Positions 23,631-32,092 of a stretch of DNA of 38,312 nucleotides are shown in pieces (the stretch's first letter is position 1; each line of letters opens with the position of its first letter). The notes beneath the pieces are model-generated. The model saw only the letters and a list, made by a program, of their open reading frames with translations, was not told where the DNA came from and made no database searches. Made by a program: the position numbers and the translations under genes. Source of the stretch: an uncultured Collinsella sp. (GTDB lineage: Bacteria; Actinomycetota; Coriobacteriia; Coriobacteriales; Coriobacteriaceae); NCBI GenBank assembly GCA_900541055.1, contig UQHZ01000017.1:1-38312 (forward strand), read 5' to 3'.

Positions 23631-23695
23631 ATGCGGCTCCGAGCCATATACAGGGCGCGCGCGGCAACGCGACGCGAATATGTCATCTGCAGCAC
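23627..23695 (-). CDS. Candidate 22-aa leader peptide with strong ribosome site
   Basis: A GTG at 23695 lies 8 bases after AGGAGG in the context AAAAGGAGG, and opens a 22-codon frame reading MLQMTYSRRVAARALYMARS and two more residues. The strong Shine-Dalgarno so far from any annotated gene is the main evidence. A run of Arg and Ala with two Tyr and two further Met gives no known attenuation code. It could be a leader peptide or a chance frame. Confidence 0.35.
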   Translation of the reverse strand: MLQMTYSRRVAARALYMARSRI

Positions 23696-23802
23696 CGGCG
23701 CACCCTCCTTTTCTCGTCGAAGGTAACTATATCAACGGTTGTCGTCCAGACGAACACCGCCGACATGCGTACGACAGCGTCGGGATGTGAGCATCTCACT
23801 AT

Positions 23803-23820
23803 CTGATAATTAATTATCAG
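23803..23820. promoter_or_regulatory. 18-bp perfect palindrome, operator candidate
   Basis: CTGATAATTAATTATCAG is a perfect 18-bp palindrome, immediately followed by a partial repeat CTGATAAGG. It is AT-rich in a GC-rich region, with no T-run or stem-loop spacing of a terminator. It lies about 110 bases upstream of the 22-aa leader ORF and fits a homodimeric repressor (TetR- or MarR-like) site. Confidence 0.6.
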
Positions 23821-23861
23821 ACTGATAAGGTTTAGTCATGTAGAAATCGGCGAACGGCGAA

Positions 23862-23899
23862 GTGAAAACAAAGCGGTCGAGGACTACCTCCTCGACCGC
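23862..23899 (-). terminator. Rho-independent terminator of modABC
   Basis: On the minus strand GCGGTCGAGGA (23899-23889) pairs with TCCTCGACCGC (23883-23873), an 11-bp perfect stem with a 5-base loop, followed by TTTGTTTTC. It starts 13 bases after the modC stop. Confidence 0.9.
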
Positions 23900-23911
23900 A
23901 TCGCCCCCGCA

Positions 23912-24982
23912 TTATCGGCAAACGAGATGAATCCTGCTTGCATCAAAATGCATGCGCAGAGTCTCACCCGCCTGCGGCAGCTCTTCCACGGGTACACTCA
24001 CCTTATTCACCTTCCACTGCAGACGCGTGGGCGCATCAGCACGCGGCACGTCCAGCAGCACCAGCCGCTCAAAGCGCGAATCGCTCACACGGGCCACGTG
24101 CAAATCGTAGCTGTTGCGACCGCGCTCCGCGCGATTGTCAACATGGAAGTAGCTCGCACGAATACCCAGGTACGCAACGTCATCGGGAACCTCGCGACCT
24201 ACGTTAAAGGTCATACCCCAATCAAGGGCTTCAACTTCCTGAGGCCCAATCTTGCGCGCCCGGCTTGTGTTCTTGCAGCCCGTCAGGCGCAGTGCCGCCA
24301 GCGTCTGCGGACGGCGGACCACGTCCTCGACGGAGCCGATCTCCTCAACATGCCCGTCGTGCATCACGCAGACACGCTGGCACAGGCGGCACGCTTCGTC
24401 GATATCGTGGCTCACGTAGAGCACGGTGCGGTTGCACACATCGAACAGGTCGAGCATGTTCTGCTCGAGCGCGCTCTTAAGATAGGAATCGAGCGCGCTC
24501 ATGGGCTCGTCGAACATAAAGATGCCCGGGTGCGCCGCCACCATGCGCGCGAGCGCCACGCGCTGCTGCTGGCCGCCCGAGAGGCGCGCGGGATAACGGT
24601 CGGCGAAATCGGCCAGGCCAAAGATGCCCAGGTAGCGCTCGGCAAGTTTTTTACGCGCCGCGGCGTCGCCCGCGTCCTTTACACCGGCGCATACGTTATC
24701 GGCCACCGTCATGTTGGGAAACAGCTGATAGTTTTGGAACAATAGGGCGCATTTTCGCTCCTGGGGCGACAGGTTGATGCCCGCCGCCGAGTCAAAAAAG
24801 GTCACGCCGTTGACGACGATCTTGCCCTCGTCGGGCGTCTCCACGCCGGCAATGCAGCGCAGCGTGCAGCTCTTGCCGCAGCCCGAGGCACCAAGCAGCG
24901 CCACACGCTCCTCGCCGGCCTCAAGCTGCATATCGAGCATAAACCCCGGATAGCGCTTTTTTATGTCCAGAACGAGTGACAT
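23912..24982 (-). CDS. modC: Molybdate ABC transporter ATP-binding protein ModC
   Basis: This 356-aa ATPase powers molybdate import through ModB. Walker A is GASGCGKS (residues 31-38), the Q-loop is LFQNYQLFPN, the signature is LSGGQQQR (134-141), Walker B is IFMFDEP (154-160), and the switch His is in YVSHDIDEA. The C-terminal 110 residues form a TOBE/MOP-like domain with weak conservation, consistent with ModC. The start ATG lies 3 bases after the modB stop. Molybdate is assigned from the modA neighbour and moe/mog genes; sulfate or tungstate is possible. Confidence 0.92.
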   Translation of the reverse strand: MSLVLDIKKRYPGFMLDMQLEAGEERVALLGASGCGKSCTLRCIAGVETPDEGKIVVNGVTFFDSAAGINLSPQERKCALLFQNYQLFPNMTVADNVCAGVKDAGDAAARKKLAERYLGIFGLADFADRYPARLSGGQQQRVALARMVAAHPGIFMFDEPMSALDSYLKSALEQNMLDLFDVCNRTVLYVSHDIDEACRLCQRVCVMHDGHVEEIGSVEDVVRRPQTLAALRLTGCKNTSRARKIGPQEVEALDWGMTFNVGREVPDDVAYLGIRASYFHVDNRAERGRNSYDLHVARVSDSRFERLVLLDVPRADAPTRLQWKVNKVSVPVEELPQAGETLRMHFDASRIHLVCR

Positions 24983-24985
24983 GGC

Positions 24986-26428
24986 CTATCGACCTCCCTG
25001 CATAGCGGGCTCATCGCGCATGAGCTCGGCCAGTGCCTCGCGATCGATACGCAAGGCATCACCGCCCGCCGGGTCAAGTGAATCGCCCTGTCCGGCGAGA
25101 TCTTTGGCCTGCTTACGTTCCGCACGGGAAAGGCCACGCTCGCGGTATTTTTGCGAATGCGCCGTGTACATGTTGATGAACAGGATGACTAGGAAGCTGA
25201 ACGCTATTACGACCACGACCCAAAAGAGGGCCACCGACGTATTGCCGCCCATCCATTCAAAGTAAATCGCAATGGGAATGGTCTGCGTAATACCGGCATA
25301 GTTGCCCGCAAAGAACAGGGTGCAGCCAAACTCGCCCATGGCGCGGGCAAAGGCGAGCACCGTGCCGGCGGCAATCGAGGGCCAGCCGAGCGGCATCATG
25401 AGTTTGGTGAAGATGCGTCGCTCGGACCAGCCCAGCGTGCGCGCCGCATCGAGCATTTGCGTGTCGAGGCTCTCAAAGGCGCCGAGCGCCGTACGGTAGA
25501 CCAGGGGAAACGATACCACCACGGCAGAGATCACCGCCGCCGGCCACGTAAAGACAATCGAGACGCCGTGCGCGATAAGCCACTGGCCCACCCCGGTCGA
25601 GCGGCCAAACAGCATAAGGAGCAGAAAGCCGCAGACCGTGGGCGGCAACACCATGGGGATGGTAAAGACCGAGTCGAGCAGGCCCTTGATGCGACTCGAG
25701 GTGCCCATGGTCTTCCACGCGGCAAACAGGCCCAGCGCAAAGGAGATCAGCAGGGCAAGGCCGCTCGTTTTAATGGACACCCAAAACGGTCGGTAGTCGA
25801 TGCCGCCCAATAAGGAGGCCAGAGAGGTCAAGGGCCCCTGCTCATCCCGCAACACGACAGACGATGCTTCTACCATTCGAGCGCTATCAAGCCAACGCGC
25901 GCCGCCTTTGGCATCACCCGAGGCTGATGCAATCACCACATAGCGGCCCCCATCCGCACCGCGCTCGTCAAAGCCATAGGTATGCCCGCCGGCATCAAAC
26001 GTTGTTTCCGCCGTGACATACCAAGGAAGATCCACGTCCCCTAGCTGCGCACCTCCCATACAGTTTGCGCTGTCGAGCTCACAGACGAGGGCCTTGAGAC
26101 CCGATACGCACTCGTTGTTCTGCGGATCCAATCCATACCTCTCGATCGCCTTGGGCGATATCCACACCACAACGCGATCGGCAGCAGGCGCCACTACAAG
26201 GTCCACGTCCTCGTCAACGGGAAACCGGTAGCCCTCAGGCTGGCCCTCCATGGCACGAGCGGTCCCCTTGGCCAACCGCTCAAAACCCTCGATCCCATAG
26301 GAAAGCCCATGAGCAGTCGCAGCAACCTGGGCCCCGTCCTCAGCGTCCCCAGCAAACGCAAATCCCGGCACCCAGCAAAGCGCGAAGGTCAAAGCACAGG
26401 CGACAAGGATGCGGAATCTATTAAGCAC
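24986..26428 (-). CDS. modB: Molybdate ABC permease ModB with N-terminal extracytoplasmic domain
   Basis: This 480-aa permease is about twice the usual ModB length. A signal-peptide-like segment (RILVACALTFALCWVPGFAFA, about residues 5-25) is followed by about 180 soluble residues of unknown function with three Cys (NNECVSG, LVCELDS, ANCMGG). The typical ModB permease follows, with IPMVLPPTVCGFLLL and the EAA-type loop ESLDTQMLDAARTLGWS. The GTG at 26428 is chosen because TTGGAG lies 7 bases upstream; the frame extends to 26497 but only as read-through of the modA 3' end. Several charged residues in the tail after the last helix are also unusual. The extra domain might modulate binding of ModA or metal. 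Confidence 0.88.
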   Translation of the reverse strand: MLNRFRILVACALTFALCWVPGFAFAGDAEDGAQVAATAHGLSYGIEGFERLAKGTARAMEGQPEGYRFPVDEDVDLVVAPAADRVVVWISPKAIERYGLDPQNNECVSGLKALVCELDSANCMGGAQLGDVDLPWYVTAETTFDAGGHTYGFDERGADGGRYVVIASASGDAKGGARWLDSARMVEASSVVLRDEQGPLTSLASLLGGIDYRPFWVSIKTSGLALLISFALGLFAAWKTMGTSSRIKGLLDSVFTIPMVLPPTVCGFLLLMLFGRSTGVGQWLIAHGVSIVFTWPAAVISAVVVSFPLVYRTALGAFESLDTQMLDAARTLGWSERRIFTKLMMPLGWPSIAAGTVLAFARAMGEFGCTLFFAGNYAGITQTIPIAIYFEWMGGNTSVALFWVVVVIAFSFLVILFINMYTAHSQKYRERGLSRAERKQAKDLAGQGDSLDPAGGDALRIDREALAELMRDEPAMQGGR

Positions 26429-26496
26429 GAAAAGCTCCAAGCGAATATAAGGACGGAGTGAGACACAAAACGATGGAATTATCGCGCCAAGCCGCA

Positions 26497-27369
26497 CTAC
26501 GCGGAAAGCTCAAAGCCGTACTTAGCCCAAATCTTCTGAGCCTTCCTGTTGGACAGACAGAAGTCGATGAACGCCTTGGCTTCGTCGGCGTGCTCAGAGC
26601 TCTCGGCAACGGCACCCGGATACACGATGGGCTTGTGCGAATCCTCGGGACACACAAAGGCCTCCTCGATGCCGTCGTAGCGGAAGATATCGGAGCTGTA
26701 GACAAAGCCGGCCACGCAGTCGCCCGTGGACACATAGGCGGCGGCGGTACCAACTTTGTCGGCCAGGGCCACCTTTTCGGCGATCTCGGGCGCATACTCG
26801 CCGTCGTCGCCCTCGGTGCCGGTGTAGAGGCCCACGGAAGCCAGCGCCTGGTTGGCGTACTTGCCGGCGGGGACGGTCTTGGCGTCGCCAATGGCGATCT
26901 TACCGTCCAGGTTCGCGACGTCGGCGATGGCCTCGACCTTGGTGTCGGAGCCCTCGGCGCGAATGATCACGAGATCGTTGACGAACATGTCCTCGCGGGT
27001 ATCGGCATCGACGAGCTCAGCGGTCTCGGCGTCATCCATGGTGCCCTTGGAAGCGGTGATGAGCACGTCGACGGCAGCACCGGCGCGCATCTGCTCGACG
27101 AGGTCGCCAGACGCCTTAAACTGCGTGTCGGCAAACGTGGTGCCGGTCTGCTCGGTGTAAAGCTCCTGAACCTCCGGCAGAGCCTTCTCGAGCGAGTTGG
27201 CGGCAAAGACCTGCAGCTCGACAGCTTTCTTGGAAGATGCCTTAGCAGAACCGGCATCGGATCCGGCCGGCTCGGACGTCTTGCTGCCCGAACAGCCGGC
27301 AAGACCAAGGCCGGCAGCGGCGACAGCAGAAAGCGAAACGAATCCGCGGCGTGAAACCATATCGAACAT
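26497..27369 (-). CDS. modA: Molybdate-binding lipoprotein ModA
   Basis: This 290-aa periplasmic-type solute-binding lipoprotein delivers molybdate or tungstate to ModB. It has a twin-arginine-like start (SRRGFVSLSA) and a lipobox LAGC, with the lipidated Cys near residue 26, then a Ser/Lys linker. The ModA-type ligand motifs are FAANSLEKALPE near the N-terminus and TASKGTMDDAE; the C-terminal YPGAVAESSEHADEAKAFIDF is typical of the family. ATG 27369 has AAAGGG 6 bases upstream; a TTG two codons earlier is less likely. It is followed by modB after 68 bases. Confidence 0.94.
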   Translation of the reverse strand: MFDMVSRRGFVSLSAVAAAGLGLAGCSGSKTSEPAGSDAGSAKASSKKAVELQVFAANSLEKALPEVQELYTEQTGTTFADTQFKASGDLVEQMRAGAAVDVLITASKGTMDDAETAELVDADTREDMFVNDLVIIRAEGSDTKVEAIADVANLDGKIAIGDAKTVPAGKYANQALASVGLYTGTEGDDGEYAPEIAEKVALADKVGTAAAYVSTGDCVAGFVYSSDIFRYDGIEEAFVCPEDSHKPIVYPGAVAESSEHADEAKAFIDFCLSNRKAQKIWAKYGFELSA

Positions 27370-27429
27370 ATTCAACCCTTTCGGATCTTGTGCCCGGGTA
27401 CCCCACCGCGGGCTTTAATCTGCAATCAG

Positions 27430-27482
27430 ATTATACTTCTGCGCGAATAATGAAAGTGAGAAATTATTCTCGTCAGAGAATA
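27430..27482 (-). promoter_or_regulatory. modA promoter with operator-like dyad
   Basis: On the minus strand TATAAT (27435-27430) is the -10, about 60 bases before modA. No strong -35 is visible. Just upstream, TATTCTC-GTCA-GAGAATA (27465-27482) is a 7-bp inverted repeat with a 4-base spacer, and AATAAT/ATTATT repeats lie between. The weak -35 plus dyad suggests regulated expression, perhaps by a molybdate-responsive factor. Confidence 0.55.
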
Positions 27483-27572
27483 TAGTTTCGAATTACCGTG
27501 CACCTCGGCGTCGCTTCGGCGGAAAACAAAGGCGGAGCAGCCGTTCAGGTCGCCCCGCCGCAGGTAAACCGC

Positions 27573-28052
27573 TTAGTTGGTATGTCCGCCGCCCGCTGTC
27601 ATCTGAGCCGCATGCTCCAGCTGGTCTGCTATGGCCTCCCAGCTTTCGCGGGCGGCCTTCGTAGAACCGGGAAAGTTTACGACAAGTGTATGACCTCGTT
27701 GCATGCAAATAGCGCGCGAGAGCATAGCGCGGCGCGTCTTGGTCATCGAATACGCACGGATTGCCTCGGCAATACCCGGCACATCGCGGTCACAGACGGC
27801 ACGCGTCGCCTCGGGTGTTACGTCGCGCATCGAAAGCCCCGTGCCGCCGCAGGTGAGCACGACATTGGCGTGGCACTCATCGGCGGCTTCCGCAATGGCA
27901 TCACCGATCTCGCTGACGTCGTCACGCACGACCACATGCGAGGCGACCGTCCAGCCCTGTGCCACGATAAGCTCCTCGAGCGCAGCACCCGCCTCGTCCT
28001 GGGCAAGATCGCGCGTATCCGAGCACGTCACAATCGAAATCTTCAACTCCAT
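27573..28052 (-). CDS. Molybdopterin adenylyltransferase-like MogA/MoaB
   Basis: This 159-aa MoCF_biosynth-domain protein adenylylates molybdopterin ahead of metal insertion. The signature VVLTCGGTGLSMRDVTPEA has the GGTG nucleotide/MPT loop and the following Asp and Pro-Glu. The ATG at 28052 has AGGAGG 6 bases upstream; a longer frame to 28181 is open but overlaps moeA. It starts 10 bases after moeA and forms a two-gene operon with it. MogA and MoaB are not separable by eye at this length. Confidence 0.92.
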   Translation of the reverse strand: MELKISIVTCSDTRDLAQDEAGAALEELIVAQGWTVASHVVVRDDVSEIGDAIAEAADECHANVVLTCGGTGLSMRDVTPEATRAVCDRDVPGIAEAIRAYSMTKTRRAMLSRAICMQRGHTLVVNFPGSTKAARESWEAIADQLEHAAQMTAGGGHTN

Positions 28053-28062
28053 AGCATTCCTC

Positions 28063-29325
28063 CTATAGCACCGTGCCCTCAGGCAGGTCGACACGCACGA
28101 CATCCACGACGTCGCCCGCCGCAAGGTCGCACGGTCCTTCGTGAATACGCAACAGGCAGTTCGCACGCTGCATGGTTCCAAGCAGCGCCGAATTCTGCGT
28201 CTTGGCCTCGGTCACCAACAACTCACCGGTCTCGGGGTCGCGCAAAACCGTGGCGCGATCGAAGAAGCGGCGATGCTGTCGCTTTTTCACGCTATGCGTG
28301 AGCGTCGCCTGCTGCACGGGACGCGCACCCTCGGCAAAGCCGCGCATCTTGCGAATCGCCGGACGGGCAAGCATCTCAAAGCCCACATACGCCGCGGCAG
28401 GATTGCCTGAAAGCCCCAGGTAGGGCTTACCCCCGAGCAAGCCAAACGTGATAGCCTTGCCCGGACGCATCGAGATGCGGTCGAAGAGCACCTCGCCCTC
28501 GCGATGGACCAGTGCCGTCACATAGTCGTAGTCGCCCGCCGAGGCACCGCCGCTCGTAATGACAAAATCGCACTCCTGCACGGCACGATGCACCAGCTCG
28601 GCAATCGCCTGCTCATCATCGGGCGCAATGTCGTAGAACACGGGCTCGGCGCCGGCATCGAGTGCCTCGGCCATCAGCGCCGAAGAGTTGGAATCGCGAA
28701 TCTGACCGCGCGCCGGTACCTTACTCGGTGCGACCAGTTCCGTGCCCAGCGAGATAATGCCCACACGTGGGGCAGCGTGCACCTTCACGCTCGCATATCC
28801 GGCGCTTGCCAACAGACCCGCGCCCGCCGGAGCCACGACCTCGCCGGCGTGCATCACAACATCGCCGGCATGGGCCTCCTCGGCGGCAGAGCGAACGTTC
28901 TCCCCCACCTTGGCCGGCGCCGAGAACCTCACACGCGAGCCCTCGTTGCCGTCACCGTCAAGCACATCGACGATCTCGTACTTCACAACGGCATCGGCAC
29001 CTTCGGGTACCGGCGCGCCCGTCATGATGCGGACCGTCTCGCCCGCGCCGATTGCGCCCTCAAACACATGGCCCGCGGCCTCGTGTCCGATAACGTCGAG
29101 CGTCGCCGGCGCCTCGCCAGATGCCTGCGCCAAGTCCGCCGAGCGCACGGCATATCCGTCCATAGCGCTGTTGGCAAACGGCGAGATGTCGATATCGGCC
29201 ACCGCGTCCTCGGCCAAGGGAAGACCGGCGGCCTGCCACACGGGAATCTCGATGAGATCCGTCGGAGCAACGTGCGACAGGACAATCGACTGCGCGTCCT
29301 CCAGTGGAATGAGTTTCTCTGCCAT
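28063..29325 (-). CDS. moeA: Molybdopterin molybdotransferase MoeA
   Basis: This 420-aa enzyme inserts molybdate into adenylylated molybdopterin. The landmarks, in order, are FANSAMDGYAVRS, PVPEGADAVVKYE, GIISLGTEL, TSGGASAGDYDYV, and GKPYLGLSGNPAAAYVG. The last two form the MoCF_biosynth active site with the acidic residues Asp in GDYD. A C-terminal beta domain follows. The ATG at 29325 has AGAGG 5 bases upstream; an upstream GTG at 29331 is too close to that site. It feeds cofactor to FdhF encoded in the same window. Confidence 0.95.
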   Translation of the reverse strand: MAEKLIPLEDAQSIVLSHVAPTDLIEIPVWQAAGLPLAEDAVADIDISPFANSAMDGYAVRSADLAQASGEAPATLDVIGHEAAGHVFEGAIGAGETVRIMTGAPVPEGADAVVKYEIVDVLDGDGNEGSRVRFSAPAKVGENVRSAAEEAHAGDVVMHAGEVVAPAGAGLLASAGYASVKVHAAPRVGIISLGTELVAPSKVPARGQIRDSNSSALMAEALDAGAEPVFYDIAPDDEQAIAELVHRAVQECDFVITSGGASAGDYDYVTALVHREGEVLFDRISMRPGKAITFGLLGGKPYLGLSGNPAAAYVGFEMLARPAIRKMRGFAEGARPVQQATLTHSVKKRQHRRFFDRATVLRDPETGELLVTEAKTQNSALLGTMQRANCLLRIHEGPCDLAAGDVVDVVRVDLPEGTVL

Positions 29326-29535
29326 ATGCACCTCTTAATGCCACGGCGCACAACAGGGGCGCCGATTCTTTATGCTTTTCTCAGTATAATCCCCCGATGC
29401 ACGGCCGCGACTCGGCCTGTACCCGCAAATACACCTGTCGGTTGCAGGCCGCGAAACAGAATGGAAACCAACCCACCGGCTCGTCGCGTTTACCGCGTTT
29501 TATAATGCTTGCGTTGCAACCTAAAAGAGGAACGT

Positions 29536-30957
29536 ATGGCTCATAACGACAAAACCGAAAGCGCAAACGAAACGCAGGATCATTCCCAGCCGCTCGACGA
29601 CGGCGGCTTTTTCTCCCTGAACGACGTCATCATGGCAGGCAGACATCAGCTCACTCGCTCCGAGCATCTCTTAGCTGCCGACACGCGCCGCAACGTCCGC
29701 AACCTACTCGTGAGCGCCAAGTTGCTCGTGCTCGTCGTCACCGTATCGCTCGCCATGGGCGTTGCCGCTTGGGCGTTTTTGGCCTCGTTGAATATCGCGA
29801 CTGACTATCGCGAGCACCATGCGTGGATTTACGCGCTGCTTCCCGTTGTGGGCGTTGCCACCGCATGGGTGTACAAAAACCACGGTCTTGCCGCCAAACG
29901 CGGTAACAACCTGGTCATCGACTCCGCTCTGGGCACACGCCTCATCCATATGCGCATGGCCGTCCTCACCTTCGTCTGCTCCACGCTCACGCACCTCACC
30001 GGCGGATCGGCCGGTCGTGAGGGAGCTGCGGTGCAGATTGGCGGCACCATCGCCAGCAACATCTCGAGCCTCGCCCACCTCAAAAAGCATGACCACCACG
30101 ACCTCATGCTCGCCGGCATCTCGTCGGCCTTTGGCGCCGTATTCGGTTCGCCCCTTGCCGGAGCTTTCTTTGGCATGGAGATGTGCTTTATCGGCAAGAT
30201 CGACTACACCGCGGGCATCTACTGCCTGGTCGCCTCGTTTACCGGCTACTTTACATCACTCGCCCTGGGTACCGAGTACGAAGCGAATGTCATCGCCAGC
30301 GTTCCCAACATGACACCACGGACGGTTGTCATCGTTGTTATCAGCGCCATTATCTTCGGTCTGACGGCACGCCTCTTTGCCTGGTCAGTTCGAACCGTCA
30401 AGAGCCTGTACGGTCGCTTTATCACCAATTACCTCGTTCGCGCACTCATAGGCGCACTCGTGGTTTTGGCCGCCTATGCCCTTCTCGACGCCTGGGACTA
30501 CGCCGGCCTTTCCACGTGGCTTTCCGGCGCCGGATTTGCCGGCAACACCACCCTGGCAGACGCAGCCATCAAGTTGGTCGTCACAGCGCTTACCCTGGGT
30601 GCGGGCTTCCAAGGCGGCGAGGTCACGCCCCTGTTTGGCATCGGTGCGGCGCTCGGCGGCTGGATCGGTTGCCTCGTCGGAATCGACCCCAGTTTTCTGG
30701 CGGCTCTCGGCATGCTCGGCGTGTTCTGTGCCGGCCTCAACGTGCCCATCACCACCTGCATGATGGCCATCGACCTGTTCCACGGCACGGCAGCCGGGTT
30801 CTTTGTCATCGTGGCCTTTATCAGCTACCTAACTGCCGGACACCGCGGCGTGTACCCCGCCCAGCGCATCATCTCGCCCAAGCGCCGTTCGCTTATTGTG
30901 GATGAGGGCGGTACGGTAGCGGATGCTATCGAGCGCCACAACGACCTGATAGAGTAG
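29536..30957 (+). CDS. CLC-family anion transporter, CLC-F (fluoride exporter)-like
   Basis: This 473-aa CLC-fold membrane protein has a hydrophilic N-terminal tail of about 60 residues. The gating-glutamate motif is GGSAGREGAAVQIGG (Glu162), and the later motif GGEVTPLFGIGAALGG (Glu362) resembles the fluoride-specific CLC-F branch more than classical EriC with GREGP. Fluoride export is therefore the best guess; chloride/proton exchange remains possible. No fluoride riboswitch is visible upstream. The ATG has AGAGG 5 bases upstream, and a TATAAT box lies at 29501-29506 without a good -35. It is divergent from moeA. Confidence 0.82.
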   Translation: MAHNDKTESANETQDHSQPLDDGGFFSLNDVIMAGRHQLTRSEHLLAADTRRNVRNLLVSAKLLVLVVTVSLAMGVAAWAFLASLNIATDYREHHAWIYALLPVVGVATAWVYKNHGLAAKRGNNLVIDSALGTRLIHMRMAVLTFVCSTLTHLTGGSAGREGAAVQIGGTIASNISSLAHLKKHDHHDLMLAGISSAFGAVFGSPLAGAFFGMEMCFIGKIDYTAGIYCLVASFTGYFTSLALGTEYEANVIASVPNMTPRTVVIVVISAIIFGLTARLFAWSVRTVKSLYGRFITNYLVRALIGALVVLAAYALLDAWDYAGLSTWLSGAGFAGNTTLADAAIKLVVTALTLGAGFQGGEVTPLFGIGAALGGWIGCLVGIDPSFLAALGMLGVFCAGLNVPITTCMMAIDLFHGTAAGFFVIVAFISYLTAGHRGVYPAQRIISPKRRSLIVDEGGTVADAIERHNDLIE

Positions 30958-31044
30958 ACGTAAGTATTCGACGTGCAGCCACAATCGGGGGCAATTCGAC
31001 CTGAGCGCGACCGCACCGTCACGTCATACGCCGGGAGTCGCCCC

Positions 31045-32007
31045 ATGCACGCAACTGTTTTTGGCCGCACGCTCATCATCGCCAACCCAGCCGCCCAGTC
31101 GGGTGCGGCGCACGAAGTTGCCGAGCGCCTGCAACGCTTTTTGGACATGACTGCACGCGCATCCCAGTTTGACTTGGTGCTAACCGAGCGCATGGGACAC
31201 GCCAAGGAGCTGGCCGCACAGGCCCAGGGCTATCGCACCGTTATCGCCCTTGGCGGCGACGGCGTGATTCACGAGGTCGTCAACGGGCTTATGACGCAAG
31301 AGGAGGACACCCGCCCCGCTCTTGCCATCCTACCCGTGGGCTCTGGCAACGATTTTGCCCAAACGCTCGGCATCGACGATTTCTCCGGTAAGGATTTTGG
31401 CGCGCTGCTCACCTGCGAGCTGCAGCGTCAGGACATCGGGCGCATTCGCTCGTGGAGCCCTGCGAGCGGCAGCGGCGAGGCTACCGTTGAGTACTACGAC
31501 CAGACGCTCTCGGTCGGCATCGATGCCGCCATCGGCCTGGGCACCACCGAGCTGCGCAAAAAGACGGGCCTCGCCGGCGCTCCGCTCTACACCCTATCGG
31601 GACTTGAGCAGTTTGGCCTGCGCTATCGCAACTACCCCATGACCATCAGCTTTGATGGCGCGCCCGCCGAGCGCGTGCGGGCGATCATCATGGCAATTCA
31701 GCTGGGTCCTACCTATGGCTCGGGCTATCGCATCTGCCCCGATGCCGACCCCTGCGACGGCGTACTCGACGTCTGCTACGCCTGCGGCCCCGTTCCGCGT
31801 GCGGTTGCCCTGCCTATGTTTCTTTCGGCCAAGGACGGCCACCATACCAAGTTGCCACCGGTTCGCATGCGCCGATGCCGCCATGCCGAGCTCACTTTTG
31901 AGGAGCCCGACTACCCCATCCAGGCCGACGGCGAGCCCATCGTCGCCTCGCGCATCGAGGTCGACGTCCTCGGCGGAGCCCTCCACGTCTGGCACCCCAC
32001 CCGCTAG
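31045..32007 (+). CDS. Diacylglycerol/lipid kinase family protein
   Basis: This 320-aa lipid kinase is of the DAGK_cat type and phosphorylates a diacylglycerol-like lipid using ATP. The nucleotide-binding motif is GGDGVIHEVVNGL and the second motif is LPVGSGNDFAQ. NPAAQSGAA at the N-terminus is the family phosphate-contacting loop. The exact substrate (diacylglycerol, YegS-like phosphatidylglycerol or other) cannot be told. ATG 31045 has GGGAG upstream; the frame opens earlier at 30973 but with no ribosome site. It follows the CLC gene by 87 bases and ends 7 bases before palindrome copy 3. Confidence 0.9.
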   Translation: MHATVFGRTLIIANPAAQSGAAHEVAERLQRFLDMTARASQFDLVLTERMGHAKELAAQAQGYRTVIALGGDGVIHEVVNGLMTQEEDTRPALAILPVGSGNDFAQTLGIDDFSGKDFGALLTCELQRQDIGRIRSWSPASGSGEATVEYYDQTLSVGIDAAIGLGTTELRKKTGLAGAPLYTLSGLEQFGLRYRNYPMTISFDGAPAERVRAIIMAIQLGPTYGSGYRICPDADPCDGVLDVCYACGPVPRAVALPMFLSAKDGHHTKLPPVRMRRCRHAELTFEEPDYPIQADGEPIVASRIEVDVLGGALHVWHPTR

Positions 32008-32013
32008 CTGCCC

Positions 32014-32084
32014 TAAGTTGCGGTGAAATAGGGACTGTTTATGCATCTAAAGCCGCAAAACAGTCCCTATTTCACCGCAACTTA
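32014..32084. repeat. 71-bp palindromic repeat, copy 3
   Basis: It has perfect 27-base arms starting TAAGTTGCGGTGAAATAGGG (32014-32040 and 32058-32084). The arm triplet is AGGG here and ACGG in copies 1 and 2, changed on both sides so pairing is kept. It lies between the convergent ends of the lipid kinase and RF-1-like genes. No T-run follows. Confidence 0.96.
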
Positions 32085-32092
32085 TGAGAAGG

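Noticed and set aside
29338..29535. Fluoride riboswitch upstream of the CLC gene
   Set aside because: The conserved aptamer segments (GGNGAUGG and the AUAACCGCC-like strand) are absent.
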